Below, piece after piece: positions 1 through 13,100 of a DNA stretch of 64,000 bases. Origin of the DNA: Leuctra nigra (taxonomy: Eukaryota > Arthropoda > Insecta > Plecoptera > Leuctridae); the NCBI GenBank assembly GCA_934045905.1, contig OW203765.1:22073409-22137408 (forward strand). The letters run 5' to 3'. Below the pieces are notes generated by a model. The model had not been told where the DNA came from and ran no database searches. It saw only the letters and a list, made by a program, of their open reading frames with translations. The translations under genes and the position numbers were made by a program. Each line of letters starts with the position of its first letter. Within the stretch, counting starts at the first letter, position 1.

Positions 1-14
1 CATATTTTTTGCAG

Positions 15-3000
15 CCTGCAGAAAATCTAGGCAGGTTGATGAACGACGAGCAGGGAAATGCAATTAAGATTCATTTTGACCATGGCACAACAACTTTGGG
101 ATTTCAATACAAAGGCGGAGTGGTGCTGGCCGTGGACTCTCGAGCTACAGGAGGGTCTTACATAGGTAAATCTGATGAAAGTACTAGTAAGAGTATTAAT
201 GCAATGCAGTTATAATTGTAATAACATTATTATCTTACTTCTATAGGGTCTCAAACTATGAAGAAGATTGTCGAGATCAACGACTTCCTCCTCGGTACAT
301 TGGCTGGTGGCGCTGCAGACTGCGTCTACTGGGACCGAGTGTTGACAAAACATTGCCGCATCTATGAATTGCGTAATCGCGAGCGTATCTCGGTTGCTGC
401 GGCTTCCAAGATCATGGCGAACCAGGTGTACAGTTACAAGGGCATGGGACTCTCCATGGGAATGATGTTGGCTGGTTGGGACAAGAGGGTAATATTATTA
501 GAATTATTCTTACTACCCTGTTGACATTAACGTTTCTAAAATGATTAAACATCACAATCGTAATAGAAAATGTGTGTGGACACAACTCAATTGAGTTCTT
601 TCGATCATCAGTCATATAAGAATCTGATTGAAACCTGAATCATACTAGAATCCAAGGCAAACAGAAGGTATAATTAATTTTGAAACAAAGAACTTACTTA
701 TTCTCTAATTTGCATGATACAAGTGTAAACGTTCAAGTTTTTTTTAATTCTTTCCTTTTTTATTTCAATTATTTTTTTTTGTATTTGTATTTATTATTAG
801 CTGCAATCAGCTGAAGTTTCACATACACAGTACATGTTATAACAACTATACAAAGTCACAATTAACAATAAACATTTATACCCTACTCCTTCGACCTGCA
901 TGACAAAATATACTCTTTCAATTTCAATTTAAAACTAACCCACATTATTTACACTTCTTATTTCAATATCTAACTTATTATACTCTTTCACTCCAGCAAT
1001 GAAAATTGATTTGTCCGTTTTAACTTTATTCGTGTTCTTCACTTTCATTTTACCATCCATCACATTTCTCGTTCCATACGTTTCATTTTCAATCAGAAAA
1101 GATTCCAATTGCAACTTTAAGTAATTCGGGAGTAGCCCATTCTTTATCTTATAAATAAAAATTAAAACTAAATACAAAATTCCTTCTTTGACTGATAACC
1201 AATCTAAAATATTAAGCATTGCTTTAATTGGCATCACCTTAGGAACTCTTAAAATAGCTCTCATGGCATTATTTTGCAAAATCTGTAGCTGTTGTACATC
1301 CTTGTTATATGCTAGGAATAAGATTGAACCAACAAAATCGAAATGCGGCTTGACAATCGTGTTAAATATAGCACATCTAGTATACATTGATAAGTTTGTG
1401 CCTATTCTTTTCATATATCCAATTTTCTTTGCAATTTTCTTCCTTATATATTTTACATGACTGTTAAAATTCAGACCTGCATCAATCACTATGCCCAAAT
1501 ACTTGAATTCTGATTGAATGGAAAATATAACAAAGAAACTTAAGGGATAGATGAATAATCTTGGCTCAAATAAAATGGAGGTATAGGTAGTTTGTCGATT
1601 CTCGGTATACCGATTTGCCAGGTTTCCATTGATTTCCACTCAGAATTTGCACAATCGAGCTTGACAAGGAGGAAGTGTCTGTGTTGGCAGGTTGTAAAGT
1701 TAGAGATGAGCCAGGTATCAAGTCAGGGGCTGGAAGGGCAAGTTTTGTTTAGCTGTGCATTGATGCCAAAGGGTTAATATTTACCATAAAAGACGTCTGG
1801 CAGCTTGTTTGTAATGTCTTGAGCATGAGCCATTGACAATGGATGAATGGCAATTGTCACTGGATATGGCGTTTGCCGACATAGGTATGAGAAAATCGAC
1901 CAACTATAGCTAGGTACACATTTTATGACTAGGTACCTACATAAAAAATGTTTTGTTTTGTTTTTGAAAATTAGGTAATTGTTTTTGAAAAATTTTACTT
2001 TTCTACATTTTTAACCCAGTATAATTTGTGTCACTAATTTTTTTCCAAGTAAATAAATATTCTACTCTGAAATCATTGTGTGTCATTGCATTGTGTGCAC
2101 TGTATTTCAGGGTCCCGGTCTGTATTACGTGGACAGCGAGGGTCTGCGCACCCAGGGCAAGGTGTTCTCGGTGGGCTCGGGATCGATCTACGCGTACGGC
2201 GTGTTGGACCGAGGTTACAGCTGGGACCTCGAAGACGATGACGCGTACGAGCTCGGCCGTCGAGCCATCTACCACGCAACTCACCGAGATGCATCCTCGG
2301 GAGGCATCGTCCGAGGTGAGTGACACACTTGGATGTCTGGTGGATTTCAAATGCACTTCTATTTAGGGTCATGAAAACATCCGCATGTGGGTGCGTACTA
2401 CTGTACCTATCAAGACATTTTGTTTACGTATGTTGTACGTACTGCAATCTCAGAAAATGTGAAAAAATATAATTTTTTGAGTAAAAAAAAAGTAATAGAC
2501 CTAAGTTGGTATACCTAGGTAGTAAGCAGGTATGCCATTTGTTAGGAGTTCTGGAAAAATGCCAAATCTTGAAACTTTCACTTCTCTTGACTAATCTTTC
2601 AATCTAGCCACAAGTGTTTTCATCAATTTACAGAATTAGAAAGCACCTAGGTAGCAGGGTCAACTCAAAGAGTAATGCTATCCCTCCATTTACCTCCTCC
2701 CACCCCACCACATTCAAATTACTTTTCCTGTGTTAGGGGTCGAGGGGGAGGGGCCTAAACTAACGTAAATGCGTGGAAAGGGAGGAGGGTTAACGCAAGT
2801 CCTGCAGCCAGGTGTGCATACCTGTACCCCAGCACCACGAGTGAGAGAAATAAGCCAAATTTGTGGGAGATGATCTTCAACTGTTTTATTTCTCATTGGC
2901 CGTGCCCTAGCAACCGATCAAATGTCAACAAATATACTCAAAATAGCTCGCAATTAGAACCAAGGCTTGCAAATTAATATTGTATAAGATTCAGTGAAAT

Positions 3001-3376
3001 TGTGTTCACTTTATTATTATTTTGATTGCGAATAAACTTTCGATAAACTTTTGTAAATTTTAAAAAGTGATAAATGCGTAATATGTGCAGCATAACGTAA
3101 AACTGCAGCGCCTTTGACACCTTGCCAAAAGTAAGCTTCTCTTCCCATGCCCCGGGCGGCTCTGTCTGTACTTCTCGCAGCTCCCTCTGTAATCCGCTGC
3201 CTAGAGTTTCAACTGTTTGAAACCTAACTGAGCTCTATTTTGTAAAATAAAATAACTCTTTTTCCTCCTTATTTTCAGTGTACCACATGACCAAGGACGG
3301 TTGGAGGAACATCTCTAACCAGGACTGCAAGGATCTGCATTACATGTACCAGGAGGAGAAGAATGTTAAAGCTTGA
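15..3376 (+). CDS. PSMB5: Proteasome subunit beta type-5 (3' part, 5' end outside window)
   Basis: This is the chymotrypsin-like catalytic beta subunit of the 20S proteasome. Coding segments are 15-165, 247-488, 2111-2315 and 3279-3376, with stop TGA at 3374; all junctions are GT-AG and keep frame. The first visible segment carries the propeptide/mature boundary HG-TTTLGF; by family knowledge the first Thr is the N-terminal nucleophile after autocleavage. Further family motifs are [60 protein letters not shown] and [17 protein letters not shown]. The N-terminal propeptide lies left of the window. Intron 2 (489-2110) carries a reverse-transcriptase relic; in intron 3 (2316-3278) I see no feature. 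The gene is convergent with GPAA1, whose stop lies about 750 bp away. Identity is very secure. Confidence 0.97.
770..1520 (-). pseudogene. 5'-truncated jockey/CR1-like LINE reverse transcriptase fragment
   Basis: An open frame on the minus strand (935-1639) matches the C-terminal end of non-LTR retrotransposon reverse transcriptases from about residue 40 of the frame: [17 protein letters not shown], then a helical thumb region with [15 protein letters not shown]. The catalytic YADD box and the endonuclease are missing, so this is a dead 5'-truncated copy. After the stop the minus strand runs into an A-rich stretch (about 770-800), consistent with the 3' tail of the insert. It sits in PSMB5 intron 2 in antisense orientation. 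The clade is inferred from the KYLG motif context. Confidence 0.8.
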
Positions 3377-3476
3377 TTAGCTACAAACTAGCTCCTATAT
3401 TCCTGTATCTTTTCATACTGCATTCACATTTCTCGGTTGTTTCTAAATATTGGTTGAAAACTTGACATCTTACCAA

Positions 3477-3482
3477 AATAAA
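3477..3482 (+). promoter_or_regulatory. Poly(A) signal of PSMB5
   Basis: An AATAAA hexamer lies about 100 bp after the PSMB5 stop, a normal 3'UTR distance. Confidence 0.75.
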
Positions 3483-3793
3483 GAACATTGATTCATATTT
3501 AATGTTTTATCATTAATAATTTTAATTTATTAATTGGACTTAGAGTGTCTATTTTGTTCTCCCATGAGAATTTTCAAGTTCTTACTTGAAGCTCAGAATT
3601 CAAGATTTAAATAATATGAGTGACACTTCATTTGGAAAACATTGAAATTTAACTAACAATCCTGAGTTTTATGGGATATTTTCATGTTCTATCATGTCAG
3701 AAAACTTTTTCATACCTACATGTTGAATTTACTCTGCAAGAGATGGCGAGCATAAAAGCGATCGCCAAAAAATTATCACTTGTTTGTAATTCA

Positions 3794-3893
3794 GGGCCCT
3801 GATTCTACAACTCCATTGCAGTCGCCTAGCAATTTCTTCCATAAGATTAACATAGAAAAAGTCGACCGCAATGGAGTTGTAGAATAAGGGCCC
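3794..3893. mobile_element. Short MITE-like inverted repeat
   Basis: GGGCCCTGATTCTACAACTC at the left is answered by the inverted GAGTTGTAGAATAAGGGCCC at the right, with about 25-bp arms around a 50-bp core. It lies between the convergent PSMB5 and GPAA1 genes. No target duplication could be assigned. Confidence 0.65.
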
Positions 3894-4131
3894 ACCCAGA
3901 CTTCAGGAAACAAACTACAGGTTGAATGATTCTTTCAAAGTTTCTCTCAAACTATTATAATTGTTCTTGTTACATTGTCGACCATTTAAATTGCTTGTTC
4001 CACGTAAATGCATACCTTGTACATTTAAAAAACGTAAAAAAACGTATTGACTTCTTTGGTGAACAAAATTACATAACTAAGAATAAGGTACAATCAACAT
4101 AAATATTATACACAGAAATAGTAATACTTCT

Positions 4132-7100
4132 TCAAACTTGAATCTTGGAATGAATGACGATCCAGAACAAGAGCCAATTCGGCACCAATATGGCCGCCGC
4201 GACGCTCCACACCCAGTTGCCGTAGACAAGGCTGTCGACAATGGCCAAGGTCAGCGAGTGCATTGTGGCGGAGATGGCTCGACCGGTGACTAGCGGCATC
4301 AGACGCTCTTCGGGGAATGTGATGGCGGTGAAGACGATCACCACCAGGGTAAGTAGGACCAGCGGGTGAAGCAGAAGCCACAGCACCTGCTGAGCCGTGC
4401 GGCTAAATCTGCAACAAGATGTTTGCGTCAAGACAGGAAACAAACATGGTCGAGTTTTCCAAATGTACCTAATATGATCACATGGTTAACAGGGTATTAA
4501 CGGATTTAAAAGTAAATACATGTGTAGGTGCTACATGTTTGCTGAGAGCACAGAAAAATTGTAAACCACTGGGGCAGGCAGAACGCTAGAAAATATCTTG
4601 AGCTTGTGATTACAAACATCAAGTCCAGAACAATGTAGACAGCCTTAGGTGTTATAATGTTCAATCTCTAATCTAAAGCAGTATGCAGCCACTGATATGA
4701 GATGGTGATAAATCACTCTATAAGCAAACTACAAGGACGAAGATTCATTACCTGCCGCTAGCCGGCGACATCCACAGTGCTGGAGGGATGTAGATGGCAG
4801 CACTGAGCAGCGCCAGAGAGAAGTTGTGCATGGCGACGGCAAGAAGCAGGGTGGCCAACTCCAGCAGTGCAACGATACACAGCAGCGAACAGCTCTCTGC
4901 ACTGCTGCCAACATTGCTGCAAACATTCAGTAATATTATGACCAAGCCAAGATACCAATACACATTTTTCCTCTTGGTTGTGCAATATCCTGATAAAAAG
5001 GTTCACTTTAGGCTAACTTAGAAGGGACATGGTACAACGACTGGGACTTGAATAGAAATAGATAGAATTCACAAATAAAAAAAATCTTGACAACTAATTA
5101 CCTACTAAAAACCATGAGAAGATACTTTCATTACAACACATGCATGTAATTCCATGTCTTAATGTATGTTAAACTTACTTCCTCGCAAAGAGTGGACAGA
5201 GAAGGGTGACGAGCGAAGCGACGCAACACCCGGCGTAGATCGACTGCTCGGTTGTGAGTCCGGCCCACTCGAGTCCGACGGAGCTGAACCACTGCGGTGA
5301 AGACAGCAACAGCATGCCGACGGTGTGCGCAGCCAACACGACCACGCCCACGGGCACGATGCTCAGCGACGCTTCGTCCGGTGCCGGCTTCTGGGCAGAC
5401 TATCACGAGGAGTTCAATAGAACATGCAATACCACAGTGACACATATGTATTGTCCCAGGTTTTTTTTGGTATCCAGGAATGTCTGATCTATAATACATA
5501 TGTCAGCAACACCTTCTAACAAAATACGAAGAAAAAATACACATTTTTCAATACAATTGCCCTACTAAGTGAAGCAAAGTTCGAGCTATGTTTAGCGTCA
5601 GATGAATTAGACGCACCTTCTGGCCGGGGGACTGGAAATCACCGGCCGACTTTCTCTTCAACACCGACTTCTTGACGTCATCGGTCTCGTTGGTCTTCTC
5701 TTCGTCAGTCTTATTGTCGCTGATCTGAAACAGTCAACAGATCCATCAATCTAAACTCATCAGCCACCAGAATGTAGGATGTAGGTACAGTGAGATTTAG
5801 AAGAAAGCGGTCGTAGTGCCCCTGTGCCAGGCAGTGTGCACAGGGACACTCCGACCGCTTTCTTCTGAATCTCACTGGTCATCAGGCTGCTCCAACTTGT
5901 CCCGCAACAACAATGCCAAGAAGGCTAAATATTCCATCTCCTCTACACATCTTTAAAATGTCGAGTCGGTAAAACGGCAATTTTTTCAAGTAGGTACCTA
6001 AGGTACAGAACTTATAAAATATGACCATGTTTTAAAATCCTGGCTATAAATAAAAGCCCTCCTGATTAATTTAAAGAAAAACTGATTGTAAAATTTTTTA
6101 TGAAGAAACTGAATTGTTTGAAATTACTTATTCTAGCCAAACTGGTTCAATGTTTCAGGTGTTGTAAATACTAATAAATTAATATCTACATGTTTTGAAT
6201 GAGGTATGTAAATTCAATACATTGGTAGTAATCAAGTCTGTATAGAAAACTACTACTTAGAACAATGAACCACTATATTGTTTTTTATCATAACTGTATG
6301 AACGAATCGTACCTCCGCCAGTTGGTTCTCGGTCTGCTGCATTTCGAGCCAGAGCGCGAAGGCCTTGATGAGCAGCGAGCCGCAGAGCAGTCCGAGCGGA
6401 GGCATGTACATGCCGATGGAGATGTACTTGTCGGTGGCGGGGAGGAGGTAGAAGAAGAACGACTGGTGGAAGCGCTCCAACAGGTTGTTCAGACTCCGAC
6501 ACAGGCCCTCCATCACCCTGACATTCACCAACCAACATTACTTACAATGGGTCGCATCGCACTCGCATGGGAGAAGGGCAATACAAACCACGAAACTACA
6601 ATACAAACCATGAAACCATGAATTTCATTTGTTTGACCAATTTTGGTTGCCAAGTCCACTTCAATTCGACACTAAAAGTTGCAAAACGCCACCTAGCGGA
6701 AAAAGTTAGCATCTATACCACGAGTACTGTGCACATGCGCACAGGGCGCGTTCAGACAAGTCACTTACTTAGATGTCAATCGTAACGAGTTCAGTAAAAG
6801 TTATAATTACATCGCGAAATAACAGAAATTGATGAATACCTTAGTGTCAACAAGCAAATACAATCGGCATATTTCATTACAGCACACATTCATTCAAATT
6901 CTTGTGAAAACGAGTTGTCTATTCACCAAAAATCACCATTTGACAGATGCAAATTGTTTTTCTCACGGCCTTCTGAACACACATTTTTCTTGACGCATCG
7001 TTCGAACAATTGCAATCTGTCAAATGCTGCTTTTGGTGAATAGACAACTCGTTTTCACAAGAATTTGAATGAATGTGTGCTGTAATGAAATATGCCAATT

Positions 7101-10100
7101 GTATTCGATTGTTGACACTGAGGTAAGCATCAATTTTTGTTATTTCGCGATGTATTTATAACTTTTTACTGAACTCGTTACGATTGACATCTAAGTGACT
7201 TGTATGTAATAGTACGCTCGCGCTGAGATTGTACTCGCGGGAGCGTCCATCTTATATTTACTAGCGCACTCTCTAGGTACTTTTAGTGTCGAATAATCAC
7301 AAATTGCTGCGTTTTCATGCTTATTAATGGACTTTTGACAAATTAGGTACAAAAATATCAATATTTCTCTTGTACATAATATTTATTTCTAGAATCGACT
7401 TAAAAAATGCAAATTTTTTTTGGTAACCTACTTGTGTTTTAGGTTCTAATTAATTAATAGGATTGTATAACAGTAATTTTGAAGTCCAGTAGTCCCAAAA
7501 AGTTGAGGATTTTTTTCTCAACATAAAAACTTTAAAAAATGCATTTAAACACATTCAAGAAATTGAGCCTTTTTTACTCTACATATTCCCTTTCTATTAT
7601 AGCCAATTTAGTATTTACAATGTCAATCAAATTGTGGAGATCTAATTGAGGATTAGTGAACTCACCTGCCCATCTGAAAGAAGACAGCGGGACTTCCCTT
7701 GCTGGTCTTCTCGTAGCCCTCCAGTGTGATCGCCTCGATGCCAAACCTGCAAATCAAACAAAATCACTTACTCTGTTTCATGTTCTGTCAGCTTCGTGAC
7801 TTAAGGTGGCTGTATATCACGTGACTTTATTTCTCTACATCCGATCAAAAGAACTAGTTACCTATGAGTACATACCTTACATCGTTCATGTTGAGTAATC
7901 CAAGGTGATTTATGTAGGAAATTCACTGCATACTGGAGCTTATCAATATTTGCAGTCAATATTATTTAATTTTGCAGTGATTTTAATAATAAAAACAATA
8001 CAAATATCGTGTATACATACGCGTGTGAAGACTGTCAAAACCAAGTGCTGTTCGTTGAAACATTACATTCATAATAGATGGATATAATTAATATCTCAAC
8101 ATTTCGTTGGAAAGAGGAAGAAAGAGCGCATGTTATATATTCTGACATTGCGTCAGGTTTGTGATGCATATATGCCTTTTTATTAGAGTAATGTTTGCTG
8201 TTCTTGGCAACTCGTAGAATTTCCTTCAACTTCAGGTCTTGATTTGAGAATTTTTAGGTGCAAGGAAGTAAAATCATCTAATATGTTATTTTCGCAGATC
8301 TTTTCTGCGTAGATATGTTCCAACAGATGTGTCCTAACTTATCTGATGAGGGAGAAGTCTTTGCTAAACTAAACCCTTCCAATAGAAAATGTGTAGCTTT
8401 TTGGTTAAAAAGTCACGTGATATACAGCCACCTTAAATGAAGAGTTTTGAGAATGAGCATCAATTCCAATAGGTGAAAAAAGTAGCTGCACATGTAATTA
8501 CAGATGCAAGTCGGAAAATTGTCTTGTCAGAATAATTTTCCGTGTGCCTACTTATTTTATATATTTTTTTAAAAATAAATGTTAGGAAAGTTTATTACTT
8601 AGGTGATGCAATTTGTAGTACCGTAACTGAGTGTTTAACCTAGGACGATTACTGGGGGGGGGGGGGGGGGGGGGGGGGAATTGACATCCCGTGGTGTGAC
8701 CTTGAAAACCATGTGTGTGATAACGGAAATGCCGCGCTTTTATAACTGTTGAAAATACCTCGAATCATTCAATAAAATGTCACACATTATATCTCACACA
8801 ATTCGTTAATCTTTAAGGAAGACAATGATGTATCTCAGACATCAACACGTTGCCTATGTGAGACGTAGTGAATAAAGTGCTGAAGTGATATTTTTCCGTC
8901 GGCGCAGGTTTTAACATTTTGATCTAGTTCCTCGAGATATTAAACCTGTCAAAACAAGTATACTACACAGCATAATGGTGTTAAAAATACAATCACACAA
9001 TGCTCTGCATTGTAATGAAGACAATGATGCTACACACATATCTCTCCAATATTTTATTGACGATGCAGCAAGAAAAGGCAACATTTCCCTCGTCAGTATG
9101 TATCATGCATGGCCATTAGGTTGCCAATCCCCCCCAAGCTATCATCCTAGGTTTAACTCTGTATAAATTTTCAGAAAACAGGAGAATTAACTTTTTTTAT
9201 TTTTTTAAATAATACCTACCTACCTGGTGTTTTCCTGCAAATACTGTTCAAGTGCCAGTTGTGAATGTGATTATGTGCCTATATTAATACAATTTTATGA
9301 CCTTTCAATCAATAAATTATATGTTAAATGTATGACAGATATCAAATAATTAGTGCAAAAGTGACCATGTGGTACCAGAACAATTATTGTAGAAAAAGTA
9401 TTTTTTTAAAAAACAGAAAATTTTTAGTTTCATAATTTCCGGAAAATTAGCATACCTGTGATAGAGTCCGTGGTTTCCGTTGGGCACTCCGGTGGCCTGC
9501 GTGGTGATCATGGCCATGAGCGTGCGCAGGGAGTAGAGCCACTCCTGGTACTGGTCCCTCCGATGCGAGTCCTCCACGTTCTTGAACGTGTGTCGCACGC
9601 CCTCCTTGGAGCACATCCGATGCGCCAGGTTCACCAGGTCGAGGTTCGGCAGCTGGCCGTTGAGACCCTCGACCTTGATGTCCAGGTGGCTGATCTTGTC
9701 CGAGTGGATCTCCAGGTTGATCGCGGCCTGAGCCACGGAACACGATCAACAATCTCTCACAAGAGAGAGAAGTAAAAACTTGTACAAAGATGTGAAAACA
9801 CCAAATTACCTACTTGATTATTTTATAGGTAGGTTGTTGATTTCTAAATAAACCACAACTACCTACCTATCAAAAAATAAATCAACTATATTATAAATAA
9901 ATAAATAAAATAAACTAAATAAATAATTCATTTCTAATTTAACAATTGAAAAATAATTACCTACCTACCTACCTATTACCCATATCATAATAAAAATACC
10001 TTGGTACATTGGAATGAGATTTAATTAAAGGTAGTAGGTACTAGGTACATTGAATCTCGTTACATTTAAGGAGCTCATAAGCCTGAGTGAGAAGCAGAAA

Positions 10101-13100
10101 TCTACAAGAAGAAGATTTTTACATCTGGAACGCTTTAAACTAGAGATGGGCCGATTCCAAAATTTCACGATTCCGATTCCGATTCTTAGCTCCGATTCTT
10201 GCGATTCCGATTCTTCACAAATACCTACAAACCTCACTGTATTTATCACCCTTTGTATTTTTCCCTCAGGTAAGTAATAACAAAATCAAAAAAGTGGTAA
10301 GAAAACAACATTTAAAGTAGTACCATCAATAGTCCACATAATTCAAGTCAGTGACTTACAAATTAAATAACAAATCAATGAAATAAATATTTTACAACTA
10401 TATTTTGCATTGTTGATGAATATCATAAGATTACTTTGCAGAAATACGATATTTTATAAAGAAATGTGATACAGACCCTCCTGCACTCTGCACAAGGAGC
10501 CGCATGGGACGCAGCTAGTTTAGGAATGATGACTATGCATGCCCAATGATTTTTGACTCTGCTTTCTGATTCTATGTGTAATTGTGTTTATAAGTCTCTA
10601 TGATATCAGTTTTGTTTTCTCTTTCTTTTTTTTAAATGTTACATTTCCGAGCCTGATGAGGGGTGACACAGTTCACTCGAAACGTCGCTCAAAATAAATA
10701 CTATTAGAACTCATACCGCACTGTTTATTTTAACTTATAATGATGTGTTCTGAAACATTACGAAGCTATAGGAATCCTGCTCGTGACGTCACAGTGGTAG
10801 AAAAATGGAGGCTGCTATGGTAGGGGAAATGTGTCAAAGCTCTAAATAATAGCAATACAATAAATCATATTTATCAGATGAATATTTAACTTGAACATGT
10901 GTAAAGATAAATATTGCGTATTATTATTAGCTTGTACTTACTTAAATATCTTTCTTTCACAAGTAATCACTCAAAATATGAGATTTGTTTTTCCCTATAC
11001 TTTTGTATAGGTTACTATGGCAACCTTTTCTCATGCAGGATGCCTATAAAGAATTTACAATTATTTTAATTAATTTCATGCAGTACGAATTAAGTACTTG
11101 ATTTGATTTTAAGCAGTTTCAAGTAGAAACTGCCTAAATTAGGGTATTATTCTTGATTATCTCTTTATTTAATCCCGTACCCCCACATTTTTAAACGGCT
11201 TAAATATTGAAAAAAAATCGGCCTTTAAAATGAAATCAATATTTTTACTTTGTAGTTTGTATTACGATTTATACAGAAGATATAAGTGTAATTTTGAAGC
11301 TTCGCCATGTTATCTTATGGGGAAATTTCAAGATTTCCTTTTAAGTCTCTTAAATTAATCCCGTGACACATGTTGTTCTTTTAGTATTTGCAAATGGTAT
11401 TGCTTGAGGCATATTTGAGGAAAATTTGAAGCATTTCTATTTAACAAGGACGTTTGATGGAAGTACTTTAATGTATTTTTAATGTGTTAGATCTTTAATT
11501 TTGTTGGAAAGTAAGTAGTAATACTAGGAATTGTGCTTTGGCGATGTTTTTAACCTAAAATATCAAGCTAAAAGGGCGGGATTTTCAAAAAGAATCGGAA
11601 TCGCTAAAATATGGACAGGAATCGGAGAATCGCGATTCTTCCGATTCCACTGGAATCGGTGGAATCACGAGAATCGGAATCGGAATCGGCCCATCTCTAC
11701 TTTAAACCTACCCGTTTATTTCAAAATCAAGAATGCTCAGATCCATATTAAGTTATTGAAGTAAAATCAAATCAGTGATAACTCTCATTTTGTAGTAGGA
11801 TTCAAAAAGAGCTCAAACTAGGGGTGTGCGAAGCTTCGAAATAATCGAAGCTTCGAAGTCGAAGTCGAAGCTTCGACTTCGACTTCGAAACCCTTTTTTC
11901 CAAAAAACGAAGCTTCGAAAATGTTCGAAGCTTCGATTTGCGTCTTCAAACTTGGCGCGTCTTTCGAGGTAAATATATTTTCGTGTAGTTGGTACTTCCG
12001 AAGTCGAGAAGTTTTTGCGGTCGGCCATCTTGGTTTTAACATTGACGCTTGCTGTCACGCTGTGCTTACTTGAAAAGGTTATGTGCCGCGTTTATTTTCG
12101 GAGATTTTAGAAATATAATGGATTTATCCGACGAAAACGAAGATGAAGTAGGCCTACTAGTGGAGGAAGGTAGTAATTCAGTTCAAGTTTATTGTTTTGT
12201 TCCAAATAGACAACATTCAAAATTCACTGCGCATGCGCGACGTGCCGTGATGCATGTTGGGCTTAGGATGTGAAGAGTTTGACAGCTGCCTGGTTGACAG
12301 TGCTGAGATGCATAAAGGAAGAATGTTTTTCGGTGTTTGTTATGTTATATCATCTCTGTATTTAAATGTAACTAATTTTATTGGTATTCAACATTATTTT
12401 ATGAATAATACTAAGAATAGCAGATCGTACGGAACTGTGTGTTGTGTTCCATTGAGCAAAAATAACACTAAATTTAGCCGTGAAGTGTCGTTTCACTACT
12501 TTCAAGGGACATTGATTTGAAGAAAGAATGAGGCGTGTGAGGCGAATTGGATCTCAGGGAAAATGTAGTAAATGGTCCCCTATTAAGAACCACAGAATAT
12601 GTGGTGCACATTTTAACAAATCTGGTTATAAGAAATATGAAGAAAAATTGCCCTGTTTTTCCCCTAACAAAATGAATAAATGAATAAACCGAAATGAATA
12701 ACCAATAGGTCAGATTGATTTGTTAATTAGTTATGTATACAGGAACATACTTTGTCACATTTTGTCAGAATTTCTGACAAAAATAAGATTTTCGGCTACC
12801 TACAAATGTCCTGCTTGTTAAGAGGAAAAATAACTTGAATACCCCTGAAAGCGATAAATATGATTTCAAGCCCAGGCTAATAATATCTACAATATTGGAT
12901 TTACATCTTACACTAAAAATTTTCAACAAAAACATAATTTATTGCGTCTTATCCATTCTTTCTTCAAATCAACGTCCCTTGAAAGTATTGAAACAACACT
13001 TCACGGCTAAATTTAGTGTTATTTTTGCACAATGGAACACAACACATTGTTCCGTACGATCTGCTATTCTTAATATTATTCATAATTATGTTGAATACCA

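Noticed and set aside
2003..2372. Overlapping open frames on both strands
   Set aside because: They are shadows of PSMB5 exon 3 (2111-2315) in other frames.
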